Positions 45,365 to 53,909 of a stretch of DNA of 56,010 nt are shown here, piece after piece. Origin of the DNA: an uncultured Saprospiraceae bacterium. GTDB lineage: Bacteria > Bacteroidota > Bacteroidia > Chitinophagales > Saprospiraceae. Numbering within the stretch: the first letter of the stretch is position 1; each line of letters begins with the position of its first letter. The notes beneath the pieces are model-generated. The model had not been told where the DNA came from, made no database searches, and saw nothing but the letters and a program-made list of their open reading frames with translations. The translations under genes and the position numbers were made by a program. Where the stretch lies: NCBI GenBank assembly GCA_937950315.1, contig CALFDU010000034.1, forward strand, positions 1 through 56,010. Direction: 5' to 3'.

Positions 45365-45851
45365 GTGACTTTTCAACATTGGCAGCCTTTTTTAAGACAG
45401 CTTTTTTCATGCTAGACTGATAGCTTTTAAGTTGTTTGGCAACTTCTTTATCAGAAATGGAAAGCATACGTGCTGCTAATAGCCCAGCATTTTTTGCCCC
45501 ATTCAATGCTACTGTTGCCACGGGAATGCCATTTGGCATTTGTAAAATGGAAAGGATCGAATCCCAACCATCAATAGAATTGGAAGATTTGATTGGGACT
45601 CCAATAACAGGAAGGGTAGTAATAGATGCTACCATCCCTGGAAGATGAGCCGCACCGCCCGCGCCTGCGATGATGGCAGAAATGCCTTTGCGTTTTGCAT
45701 TTTTTGCATAATCATACATTCGATCGGGTGTCCTGTGAGCAGAAACCACAGTCATTTCAAATTTTATATCTAGTTCTTCTAAGATATCAGCAGCCGCTTG
45801 CATGACTGGTAAATCAGAGTCCGAACCCATTATGATGCCTATTTTTCCCAT
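45354..45851 (-). CDS. purE: 5-(carboxyamino)imidazole ribonucleotide mutase
   Basis: 165 residues from ATG 45851 ([13 protein letters not shown]); a TTG at 45860 is less likely. PurE moves the carboxylate of N5-CAIR to C4 in purine synthesis. Motifs: [38 protein letters not shown] and LQMPNG. The last 20 residues are an extra Lys-rich tail. The usual purK partner is not next to it. The gene is divergent from rpsP with a shared 146-bp upstream region. Confidence 0.93.
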   Translation of the reverse strand: MGKIGIIMGSDSDLPVMQAAADILEELDIKFEMTVVSAHRTPDRMYDYAKNAKRKGISAIIAGAGGAAHLPGMVASITTLPVIGVPIKSSNSIDGWDSILSILQMPNGIPVATVALNGAKNAGLLAARMLSISDKEVAKQLKSYQSSMKKAVLKKAANVEKSQKK

Positions 45852-45893
45852 ATTGTTCAAAAGTATGAATTATAATGCCTGTTGCACAGTGAA

Positions 45894-45927
45894 TTGTGTG
45901 CAAAGTATAAATAAAATTATATCTTTG
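45894..45927 (+). promoter_or_regulatory. promoter of rpsP
   Basis: TTG 45894-45896, 23 nt spacer, TATCTTTG 45920-45927. Transcription should start near 45934, placing the hairpin at 45938-45970 in the leader. Confidence 0.55.
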
Positions 45928-45937
45928 CAGGCGTTAA

Positions 45938-45970
45938 AACCGAATACTAGATGTCTAGCGCATTCGGTTT
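45938..45970 (+). promoter_or_regulatory. rpsP leader hairpin (possible attenuator)
   Basis: Nine-base outer arms AAACCGAAT and ATTCGGTTT, with a possible inner stem CTAGA/TCTAG, then a T-rich stretch (GTTTTAATC). It lies inside the predicted leader, 27 nt before the ATG, and resembles a terminator or a ribosomal-protein binding site. Confidence 0.4.
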
Positions 45971-45997
45971 GTTTTAATCATATAATTTAAATTTAAC

Positions 45998-46624
45998 ATG
46001 GCAGTAAGAATCAGATTGGCTAGAAAGGGCCGAAAAAAGAAACCGTTTTATCACATTGTAGTAGCAGATGCAAGAGCACCAAGAGATGGAAAATACATCG
46101 ACAGGCTTGGTAGCTATAACCCACTAACCGTACCTGCAACCATTGAAATCGACAGAGAAAAGGCTTTTGAATGGCTACAAAAAGGTGCTCAACCAAGTGA
46201 TACAGCAAGAGCAATCTTGAAATTTAAAGGTGTTTATTACAAAAGACACTTAATGAGAGGTGTTGCTAAAGGAGCTTTGACTGCAGAACAGGCAGAAACA
46301 ATGCACCAAGAATGGATTGCTGCTAAAGAATCCAAGATTGAAGCAAGAAGAGAGCAAACGAGATTGGAAAGAGAAAACTTCTGGAAACAAGTTTCAGGTG
46401 AGATCAAGCCAAAAGCAGCTAAAAAAGTAGATGAAGCGACACAAGCAGCATTTGCAGCAGCAGAAGGTGAGACCGCTGAAGCGCCAGCGGCAGAAGGAGA
46501 TGCTCCAGTAGCAGAAGCACCAGTTGCAGAAGCACCGGTAGCAGAAGCACCAGTTGCAGAAGCAGAAGCACCAGTTGCGGAAGTACCAGCAGAAGAAAAG
46601 CCAGCGAGCTCAGAGGAAGAGTAG
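45998..46624 (+). CDS. rpsP: 30S ribosomal protein bS16 with extended tail
   Basis: 208 residues; the first 80 or so match bS16 (VRIRLARKGRKKKPFYHIVVADA, here VRIRLARKGRKKKPF; DRLGSYNP; GAQPSDTARAIL). bS16 binds 16S rRNA early in 30S assembly. Ordinary bS16 is about 80-90 residues; this one carries a helical Lys/Glu middle and an Ala/Pro/Glu tail of five APVAE units, made by 15-base DNA repeats. Long C-terminal extensions of bS16 occur in Bacteroidota, but the repeats are striking. It is followed by a helical unknown rather than the usual rimM/trmD. Confidence 0.93.
   Translation: MAVRIRLARKGRKKKPFYHIVVADARAPRDGKYIDRLGSYNPLTVPATIEIDREKAFEWLQKGAQPSDTARAILKFKGVYYKRHLMRGVAKGALTAEQAETMHQEWIAAKESKIEARREQTRLERENFWKQVSGEIKPKAAKKVDEATQAAFAAAEGETAEAPAAEGDAPVAEAPVAEAPVAEAPVAEAEAPVAEVPAEEKPASSEEE
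46502..46582 (+). repeat. tandem 15-base repeats in rpsP
   Basis: Five copies of a GC[AT]CC[AG]GT[AT]GC[AG]GAA-type unit with a 6-base break between the fourth and fifth, encoding APVAE repeats. Unit number could vary between strains. Confidence 0.8.
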
Positions 46625-46665
46625 TACTCTCCCAACATATATTGACTTAAAAAAATTATTGTTTC

Positions 46666-46700
46666 GGACCTAGTAAAGCCTTGTCGTTTTACTAGGTTCC
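46666..46700 (+). promoter_or_regulatory. hairpin downstream of rpsP
   Basis: Arms GGACCTAGTAAA (46666-46677) and TTTACTAGGTTCC (46688-46700) with one bulge and a 10-nt loop. No T-run follows on the plus strand, so it may be a processing site or leader of the next gene instead of a terminator. Confidence 0.4.
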
Positions 46701-46720
46701 TAATATCTAAACCAAAGAAA

Positions 46721-48109
46721 ATGGAAGATTTACTTCAAGATTACAAAGCAAGAATGGACGCCATCAAAGCAACCATCCAAAATTCTGAAGAACTTACAGC
46801 TTATCTCGATGAAGAGGAAGAAGAGCAGTACCGTGCTTTGATTGAAAAATTTGAAGGACAGATACATGAAATATATATGGAAGTTGCCAATAACCATCCA
46901 TTACAAATTGTCTCCCTTGAAAATCTATTGCTTGATCCAGAATTTGAAGGATTATATCTTCCAAAAGCCCTAGGATATACAGTATTGAGAGGCCAAATCA
47001 ATGAAAACTTTGAATACGAAAGACCACAAAAACAATTTAAGAAAGTATTGGAGTTCATCAATGGGTCGTCAAACTTTGATCAAATAAAGAAAAGAGTGGG
47101 ACAATCTATTCAGGTGGGATTTGCTTTAAGTAGTGATATCTGGATTACCAATATCATTGCTGCAGCTGGTAATAAGCAAGTAAAGAACTTTCTTGAGAGC
47201 CAGAATCAAGTGCAATATCATGATATAAGGAACAGAAGAACAGCTTATGTGAAATATGCAAAGCAATTCCAGTCTCTTAATTTCTACACAGCAGATTTTC
47301 CTTCAGATAAGCCGAGCTTAATCAGAGAATTTCACTTATTGAAATCATTCTTGCTATATAGAGCCGTAAACCACAAAGGAAATAATGGCGATCTAAGCCA
47401 AAAATTATCTGAATTCATTGGTGGAAGTGCATCATTTGATGGAGACCCGAGATTTTTGGAGCTTTTGATGATCATTGCCATGAAATATGATTTAAGTGAT
47501 GCCGATAAATCAAATATCTCATCATATTTCAATCAATTAAGAAATGAACCAGAATTTGAAGTCAAATTTTTTAACCTAATTGTAAGATTACACGGTGAAA
47601 TAGATTTGAATTCCGAAGCGGAACAGAGACTTATTGGAATCTTAGATACAACAGGATCAGATAAGATTTCATTGATGTACCAAGTATTGAGTGAAGTCCA
47701 TACAAAGGGCTATATGAATGAGGAGTCTATCAATTCGACCAGAGACTTTTATTACATGAATGAAGGACTTTCTCCACAAAATACAGCAGTTAGACAAAGT
47801 ATTTTTTACTACTTTAAGGATCTACTGTCTAAGCTTACGGTTACGGATTATGCAGATTACTTTGAAATCAACAAAGTAATGATTCAGTACATCAATATTT
47901 TTGGAAACCAGTCTTTCAACCAAGATATCAAGGATTCAAGCTTGAAATACATTAAGAAATTATTGAAACACTATACAGATAAGAGGGGTAGAGATTACCA
48001 AGACATCAAAAAATACGTTTGGTCTTCGTTTGTAGATTTGAACTTCATGAGTGAAAAAGAACTAAAAGAGTTCTTTAAAACCAAAAGGAAAGCAAAACCT
48101 ACATCATAA
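46721..48109 (+). CDS. hypothetical helical protein, 462 aa
   Basis: I do not recognise this protein. It lacks a signal peptide and membrane segments. The N-terminus (residues 1-60) is acidic and likely coiled-coil (EEEEEQYRALIEKFEGQ). The rest reads as helical, with repeated FxxL/IxxYI patterns that could be HEAT-like (YFNQLRNEPEFEVKFFNLI, here NQLRNEPEFEVKFF), and a Lys-rich end. It sits 96 bp after rpsP and 21 bp before the ECF sigma gene. A role in ribosome biology or signalling would be guesswork. Confidence 0.7.
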   Translation: MEDLLQDYKARMDAIKATIQNSEELTAYLDEEEEEQYRALIEKFEGQIHEIYMEVANNHPLQIVSLENLLLDPEFEGLYLPKALGYTVLRGQINENFEYERPQKQFKKVLEFINGSSNFDQIKKRVGQSIQVGFALSSDIWITNIIAAAGNKQVKNFLESQNQVQYHDIRNRRTAYVKYAKQFQSLNFYTADFPSDKPSLIREFHLLKSFLLYRAVNHKGNNGDLSQKLSEFIGGSASFDGDPRFLELLMIIAMKYDLSDADKSNISSYFNQLRNEPEFEVKFFNLIVRLHGEIDLNSEAEQRLIGILDTTGSDKISLMYQVLSEVHTKGYMNEESINSTRDFYYMNEGLSPQNTAVRQSIFYYFKDLLSKLTVTDYADYFEINKVMIQYINIFGNQSFNQDIKDSSLKYIKKLLKHYTDKRGRDYQDIKKYVWSSFVDLNFMSEKELKEFFKTKRKAKPTS

Positions 48110-48130
48110 TATTATCCTATAAACACACCC

Positions 48131-48679
48131 TTGGAATATACTGATGAAGAAATATTAGCCCTCTTACATGATCAAGATGCTAAAGGCATGGAGATTCTGT
48201 TTAAGAAATACTACGAGCAGTTATGCTTGAGTGGCTATCGGTATATAAGGGATAAGCAGAAAGTAGAGGATATTGTTCAAGAACTATTTTACGAACTTTG
48301 GAAGAAAAGAGCGAACATTAACATCACTTCTTCGTTAAACTCATACCTTAAGACTGCTGTTAGAAACCGATCTTTCAACTTTATTAAGAGTCAAAGGATT
48401 GATTTTGCAGAAGAAGAGGAGCTAAAGAGCTTTACTTCTGGCGAAAATACGACCCAAGAAGATATGGAGACCACAGAGCTAGAAACCTATATTAATAGTG
48501 TAATAGATAGTCTCCCGGAGAAATGTAGAATGGTTTTTGTTTTAAGTAGGATAGATGAGTTGTCCTATAAAGAAATCGCTGAAAAACTTCAAATTTCAAC
48601 GAAAACAGTAGAAAATCAAATTTCTAAGGCTTTAAAGATCCTTAGAGTGAAGGTTTCAGAGTTTAGAGAGCGCATGTAA
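48131..48679 (+). CDS. RNA polymerase ECF-family sigma-70 factor
   Basis: 182 residues from TTG 48131, the only start that keeps the region 2 helix. Region 2 is seen in KKYYEQLCLSGYRYI and VEDIVQELFYELWK; region 4 in LPEKCRMVFVLSRIDELSYKEIAE, here shown as LPEKCRMVFVLSR and LSYKEIAEKLQIS. It should direct RNA polymerase to surface-signalling promoters and be held by the FecR protein downstream. A gap of 266 bp separates them, unusually long. Confidence 0.88.
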   Translation: MEYTDEEILALLHDQDAKGMEILFKKYYEQLCLSGYRYIRDKQKVEDIVQELFYELWKKRANINITSSLNSYLKTAVRNRSFNFIKSQRIDFAEEEELKSFTSGENTTQEDMETTELETYINSVIDSLPEKCRMVFVLSRIDELSYKEIAEKLQISTKTVENQISKALKILRVKVSEFRERM

Positions 48680-48688
48680 ATGTGACTT

Positions 48689-48723
48689 TTGTGTTAAAAC
48701 AGCGTCTTTAACGCCTAAATTTG
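48689..48723 (+). promoter_or_regulatory. possible promoter in the sigma/anti-sigma gap
   Basis: TTG 48689-48691, 24 nt, TAAATTTG 48716-48723, one nt outside the usual spacing. It would give a long leader of some 215 nt before fecR. The gap has AT- and GTA-rich repeats and two ATTTGGCAT copies (near 48720 and 48817). Confidence 0.3.
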
Positions 48724-48945
48724 GCATTTGGAGTACTTGTGTAGAGGCCATAATAGTAGATGTAGTAGTACTTGTAGTATATTGTGTATATAATTTGTAA
48801 TTGTAAAGAAATCTACATTTGGCATGCAATAAACCCGTACTATTTGAAGCCAAAACAGGTATTTTGAGAAAAAATGGAAAAAAAATAAAAAAATGTAGAA
48901 TCAGAGTAGGGGGAATCCCGAAAATCGCTGTCTAGTTAATAGAAG

Positions 48946-49911
48946 ATGGAAAAGCAGGACTACATATCACTAATAGCTAAGAGTTTAACAAACGAAGTTA
49001 ACCTTAAAGAATCTGAAACTTTGGAAACGATGAGATCATCAGACCAAGAGTTCAGTTCTACCTATGATGATTTGCAGGAAATCTGGGAAGCAGCTGGAGA
49101 TTATACTCCTAATGTTGCCTTCGATTCTGCTACTGCCTATGACAAGTTTGCAGCGAAGTACGAGATACCTACTGACTATACTAAATCTAGTAATTCAAAT
49201 TTCAAGCGAATTTTATTAGCTACTGTAATAGCAGTTCTGCTTTTCTCCTCTTCTCTTTTTGTTTATCTTAATTATGCTACTACTGACAGCGTTACCAATA
49301 GTTCCGCCAAAGTTGAAACAATCACGCACAATAATGAAGAGATTAGCTTGTCTCCTGGTGCTTCGATCGATTTCAATGAAGATGGATCGGTTAGCGATGT
49401 TCAGGGGAACGTATTTTTTGATAAAAACAAGAAGATTGAATACAAACTTAATGGGGAAACACTTGTTTCTGAAGGTGCATCTTTCAACATATCTAAAGAA
49501 ATCAACGCTAATGAGTTGAGAGTGGATGTGAAAGAAGGTTCTGTAAAGGTTGTCGGACAAGACGGAAATGAGGAAATAATTACTTCTAACCAATCAATGG
49601 TTTACAATCTTAACAACGGGACGCTTAATACATTTGATGCTACTTCAAGCAACAATTATCTCCTGTGGGCAAGTAATAAACTCTCCTTCAACAAAACAAG
49701 TATCAATAGCGTATTTGAAGAAATGGAAACATTTTTTGGAGTTGCTATCAATGTTAGTGGTAATGTGCCAAGTGACTGTCACTTCACAGCACCAATCATT
49801 AACAATGCTTCTCTAGCAACGGTATTTGAATTATTAGACACTTCATTTGACTTCAGCATCACTCAAACGGGAGACGGAGAATTTGAAGTATCATCAGTCA
49901 CATGCAAATAA
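48946..49911 (+). CDS. FecR-family anti-sigma factor
   Basis: 321 residues. The cytoplasmic N-terminus (1-85) should bind the sigma factor. One membrane segment spans about 88-110 (ILLATVIAVLLFSSSLFVYL). The periplasmic part has the FecR domain (HNNEEISLSPGASIDFNEDGS in outline) and a C-terminal STN-like DUF4974 region (INSVFEEMETFFGVAINVSG). It relays the state of the TonB receptor to the ECF sigma factor by regulated proteolysis in known systems. Confidence 0.88.
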   Translation: MEKQDYISLIAKSLTNEVNLKESETLETMRSSDQEFSSTYDDLQEIWEAAGDYTPNVAFDSATAYDKFAAKYEIPTDYTKSSNSNFKRILLATVIAVLLFSSSLFVYLNYATTDSVTNSSAKVETITHNNEEISLSPGASIDFNEDGSVSDVQGNVFFDKNKKIEYKLNGETLVSEGASFNISKEINANELRVDVKEGSVKVVGQDGNEEIITSNQSMVYNLNNGTLNTFDATSSNNYLLWASNKLSFNKTSINSVFEEMETFFGVAINVSGNVPSDCHFTAPIINNASLATVFELLDTSFDFSITQTGDGEFEVSSVTCK

Positions 49912-49942
49912 GCAATTCGCTTAGAAATTTATCACTTTAGTC

Positions 49943-49952
49943 TGTCTAGACA
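49943..49952. promoter_or_regulatory. 10-base palindrome upstream of the TonB receptor gene
   Basis: TGTCTAGACA is a perfect palindrome and part of a 15-base motif also seen at 48928-48942 (CTGTCTAG, two differing bases, AATAG). It could bind a regulator. Confidence 0.35.
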
Positions 49953-50028
49953 ATAGTTAGTTAACTATTCAAAATTAGCCTAATTTTTGCTTTATCTTTA
50001 CGTAATCCTCACGTACTGGATTGGTTAG

Positions 50029-52680
50029 ATGAAGAAGTTAATTTTATTATTTCTTATTGGGTGCTTTTTTTCCGCACAAATCGCGTTTTCTCAAGAAGAA
50101 ATTCCTGACGAAGTCCTAGTAAGCTATAATGCCAATCAAAAGCCATTGAAGGCAGTACTTCTAGATCTTTCCATAAAAACAGAGGTCAATATTGCTTTCC
50201 AAGATGAAATTCTACCCGTTGATTCACTCATCAATGTCAATGTAAGAAACAGGCAACTTGGTCTGGTCATCGATGATATCATCGAAGGCACAGGAAACAA
50301 GTACAAAATTGTGGGAGACCAGATTGTGATTATCCGAGATGAATTCAGAAAATCAAATGATGAAATCACCATCAGTGGTTATCTCAAAGACAAAGATTCT
50401 GGAGAAACTTTGATTGCAGCCAATGTATTTCTATACGATCAATCGATGGGTACCATATCCAACGAATATGGTTTCTATAGTTTTACCATGCCAAAAGGTG
50501 TGCAAAGACTTTACTATTCTTATCTCGGATACAAAATGGATATCCGAGAATTCAGATTGACAAAAGATACTACTATCAATGTATTCTTAGATCCGTCGGT
50601 TCAGCTGAATGAGATTTTGATCTTAGACAATAAATTATTGAAGATAGAAGAGTCTGCTGCTTCTCGAACTGATTTAGCCATAGACAAAATAAATTCTCAA
50701 GTAGCACTGGCTGGTGAAACAGATATCATCAACGCGGTGAGTAGACAAGCTGGAATAAATACTGCTGCAGATGGTGTAGGTGGAATCAGTGTGAGAGGAG
50801 GATCCGTTGATCAGAATCTAATTTTGATGGACGGGATTCCAATTTACAATCCCAATCATGCCCTAGGTCTATTTTCTATCTTTAATTCCAATGTAATCAA
50901 ATCGGCCACTCTGTATAAAAGTGGCTTTCCTGCTAGATATGGAAGTAGGTTGTCTTCTGTTTTGGATGTTTGGATCAGAGAAGGAAACAAAGAAAAAATA
51001 TCAGGAGAATTTGGTACAAGTTTGCTAGTAGCAAAAGGAGTACTCGAGGGTCCCATCGTAAAAGGGAAATCTTCTTTTTTGGTTTCTTTCAGAAGAACCT
51101 TTGTTGATCGATATCTTGATCAATTGGCAAGTGCGCTTCCTGGAGATAACGACATTCAGTTCAACTATCTTTTTTGGGATTTCAACGCCAAGGTGAATTT
51201 TCAATTGTCGGATAAATCTTCATTGTACTTTAGTTATTATCAAGGAAAAGATGATTTCTTATATGACAGAGTTTCGGATCCAATACAAGGGGCTGAGTTT
51301 ATTGATACGGATGAAAACAAATGGAACTGGGGTAATAGAATGGGTGTTGTGAGATTCTCGCAGCAACTCGGAAAGAAAGCCTTTCTTAAATCAGCATTGT
51401 ACTATACTGATTATAATTTCTCAACGTTCGATTTTAATAAAAGAGAACGCATTGATAATTCCACCTTAGAGAACCGACAATTTCTTGCTGGGTTTTATTC
51501 AAGTGAAATTGCAGATGTAGGCTTTAATCTTGACTTTGATTATTTACCCAACAATGTTCATACACTCAGAATGGGTACCAATTACATAGCGCATACCTTT
51601 AATCCGGGAGTACTGGTTGCTAGTAATTTTGATGATGAGTTTAACTCAATCGATCCGATCACCTCCGATTCACTTTCTAGTAGACTGAACATTCCAACCA
51701 TATTAGGAAACGAACTTCAGATCTATATCGAAGACAATATAAGGCCCAACAAGAATAACCTGATCAATATAGGATTTCACCAAGCCTTTATTTTTAGTGA
51801 AGGAAAAACCTTTGTACTGCCACAACCAAGATTGGCGTATTTATACAATAAGAAGTCGTTTACTTTTAAAACTTCAATAAGTTGGGTAAGCCAATATTTA
51901 CATCTGATTACCAATTCAGGTTTGGGTGTCCCAGTTGATGTTTGGTTACCAAGTACAGAAGTGCTTGAGCCGCAAACAGGCTGGCTGGCTTCAGCTGGAA
52001 TTGATCTCACTGGGGAGGACAAAAAATATAGTGTAGGAGCGGAAGCATATTATAAAAAGCAAAACAATCTTCTTTCATTCAACGAAGGCGAAATATTGGG
52101 AATCAATGAAGGGGATGAATGGCAGGAAGATGTCCCAGTAGGAGAGGGGACTTCCTATGGTGTTGAGACCTACTTCAATAAAAACATAGGGAAGACAAGC
52201 TGGGATATGAATTATACTTGGGCAGTCTCCAATAGAACCTTTGCAGAGATCAATGCAGGTAGAACCTTTCCTTACCGTTTTGATAGAAGACACAATTTCA
52301 AATTAAACTTTCTACAAAAAATAAATGAGAACGTTGAATTCACTCTTGCTTGGCAATTTGCTACAGGCAATCCGTTCACAGCACCTACAGATTTAAGAGA
52401 AGTAATATTTGATAGTGGAGATACGATATCTATTCCTATTTATACAGAGCGGAATAACATGAGATTGCCCAATTATCATCGTTTGGACTTGGGTTTCAAC
52501 TTTTATAGTAAGTACAGCTGGGGTAATACCAAGTTTCATATTGGAATAAACAATTTATACGGCAGGGTAAACCCATTTTTTATTGATTTAGTAAGAACTG
52601 AGGCACCGGCTGATTACGGATTTGAACAATTCTTCCTACCTCCATTCCTTCCAAGTGTTAATTATTCCGTCTCCTTTTAA
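50029..52680 (+). CDS. TonB-dependent outer-membrane receptor with STN domain
   Basis: 883 residues. A signal peptide ends at AFSQ. The STN signalling domain (about 28-105) is followed by a carboxypeptidase-regulatory-like domain (about 115-200; ISGYLKDKDSGETLIAANVF, in outline), a plug (GGISVRGGSVDQNLILMDGIPIYN) and a large barrel ending in an aromatic residue (VNYSVSF). The STN and FecR pair allows trans-envelope signalling. It probably imports an iron complex or other large ligand; the DUF4249 lipoprotein downstream is its usual partner. Confidence 0.9.
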   Translation: MKKLILLFLIGCFFSAQIAFSQEEIPDEVLVSYNANQKPLKAVLLDLSIKTEVNIAFQDEILPVDSLINVNVRNRQLGLVIDDIIEGTGNKYKIVGDQIVIIRDEFRKSNDEITISGYLKDKDSGETLIAANVFLYDQSMGTISNEYGFYSFTMPKGVQRLYYSYLGYKMDIREFRLTKDTTINVFLDPSVQLNEILILDNKLLKIEESAASRTDLAIDKINSQVALAGETDIINAVSRQAGINTAADGVGGISVRGGSVDQNLILMDGIPIYNPNHALGLFSIFNSNVIKSATLYKSGFPARYGSRLSSVLDVWIREGNKEKISGEFGTSLLVAKGVLEGPIVKGKSSFLVSFRRTFVDRYLDQLASALPGDNDIQFNYLFWDFNAKVNFQLSDKSSLYFSYYQGKDDFLYDRVSDPIQGAEFIDTDENKWNWGNRMGVVRFSQQLGKKAFLKSALYYTDYNFSTFDFNKRERIDNSTLENRQFLAGFYSSEIADVGFNLDFDYLPNNVHTLRMGTNYIAHTFNPGVLVASNFDDEFNSIDPITSDSLSSRLNIPTILGNELQIYIEDNIRPNKNNLINIGFHQAFIFSEGKTFVLPQPRLAYLYNKKSFTFKTSISWVSQYLHLITNSGLGVPVDVWLPSTEVLEPQTGWLASAGIDLTGEDKKYSVGAEAYYKKQNNLLSFNEGEILGINEGDEWQEDVPVGEGTSYGVETYFNKNIGKTSWDMNYTWAVSNRTFAEINAGRTFPYRFDRRHNFKLNFLQKINENVEFTLAWQFATGNPFTAPTDLREVIFDSGDTISIPIYTERNNMRLPNYHRLDLGFNFYSKYSWGNTKFHIGINNLYGRVNPFFIDLVRTEAPADYGFEQFFLPPFLPSVNYSVSF

Positions 52681-52794
52681 CACTTTATAGTCACTTGAAT
52701 TGCAATCTTTCATAAGTGGTTCATAATCAAATAACTTATACATAAAGAATAATTGTTATGTCAAATTCTTTATATATGGCATATTTGTATGATA

Positions 52795-52827
52795 TTGAAC
52801 ATTTTATCTCTGAAAAGCATATCTTTA
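52795..52827 (+). promoter_or_regulatory. possible promoter of the DUF4249 gene
   Basis: TTG 52795-52797, 22 nt, TATCTTTA 52820-52827, which matches TAnnTTTG with the last base changed. It supports the TTG start at 52855. Confidence 0.4.
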
Positions 52828-52854
52828 CTTTACGAAATTATGTTATTCAAATAG

Positions 52855-53772
52855 TTGAACAAGACATTCTACATACTGTCCCTACTTTGCATGTTTTTTT
52901 TAGCATGCAGCGATTCTTATTTTCCTGAGTTTGAGGAAGATAAGCACATTGTGATAGAGTCTGCCTTACAAGCTGGTGAGGATGCAAGGGCCAGAATACA
53001 TCTTTCCAATTCAATACTAGATACTACAGAAGCCTTTTTCTATCCTGGTCCTGAAGAAACTACTACCGTAAGTATTTTCAATATTTCTGATCCTGATGTA
53101 GGTAGAATGGCTTGGAGCCCAGTTGAGAACCTTTTTATTGCTACTACTTTACCAATTGTAGAAGGAGAAACTTACTCAATATCAGTGGTTGTAGATGATA
53201 AAAATGTTGATTCATTGTATGCGGAAACAACAGTCCCTTTTGCTGTACCATTAGAGACCGTGAATGCAGATTTTGAAAGCGCAAGAGAACAAGCTGGTGA
53301 TTCTATTCGATGGATATTACCTGTTGAAATAGAAATACCAGAATCCAGTGACCCAGAAACGTTTTATCAATTGGTTGTAGAGTTAAAAAATGCTGAGGCA
53401 GCAAGCAATGGAATCATTCTTTATGACGAATTATCAAGAAATAATGTTAAAATTTTATCTGCTCAGACAGGAATTACTGAACTGATTCATAAAAATGGTA
53501 TATTTATTGATAATAGTAGGCTAGATGACAAAACTCTACGATTAGAACTTGAATTCGGAATTTCAGTTCAAAACGAAAGTCTTGTTGATTCAATAGCCTT
53601 CACCCTTAATACCCTAAATAAGGAGTTCATGGAATACCATGAAAATACCGATCGCGAATTGAGAACTTCAGTATTACCCTTGGATGAACCTCAAATAAGC
53701 GAAACAAACATACAAAACGGATACGGACTGTACGGAGCTTTTAGTAGTTCCTCGATTATAGTCCCGCTCTAG
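52855..53772 (+). CDS. DUF4249 lipoprotein, TonB-receptor partner
   Basis: 305 residues from TTG 52855, since an ATG 15 nt upstream is closed by a stop. Lipobox FFLACS at about residue 18. The body is beta-rich (KHIVIESALQAGEDARARIHL in outline), typical of DUF4249 proteins found next to TonB receptors in Bacteroidota. It likely lies on the surface or in the periplasm and assists ligand capture; direct evidence is lacking. The receptor gene is 174 bp upstream. Confidence 0.8.
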   Translation: MNKTFYILSLLCMFFLACSDSYFPEFEEDKHIVIESALQAGEDARARIHLSNSILDTTEAFFYPGPEETTTVSIFNISDPDVGRMAWSPVENLFIATTLPIVEGETYSISVVVDDKNVDSLYAETTVPFAVPLETVNADFESAREQAGDSIRWILPVEIEIPESSDPETFYQLVVELKNAEAASNGIILYDELSRNNVKILSAQTGITELIHKNGIFIDNSRLDDKTLRLELEFGISVQNESLVDSIAFTLNTLNKEFMEYHENTDRELRTSVLPLDEPQISETNIQNGYGLYGAFSSSSIIVPL

Positions 53773-53909
53773 TAAGATAAACAGGCTTTGCCTGGAATAA
53801 TTTTCACACCACTTTCTTTTTTGAATAGTTTTCAACACACTTTTCTCTTGGCCCCTACCGAGAGTATCAACCACCTTTTAATTATTGTTTTATAATTAAA
53901 AATTAAAGT

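Noticed and set aside
46237-46638. An Ala/Ser/Gly-rich minus-strand frame over the rpsP tail.
   Set aside because: It is the antisense of the 15-base repeats; no start region or homology supports it.
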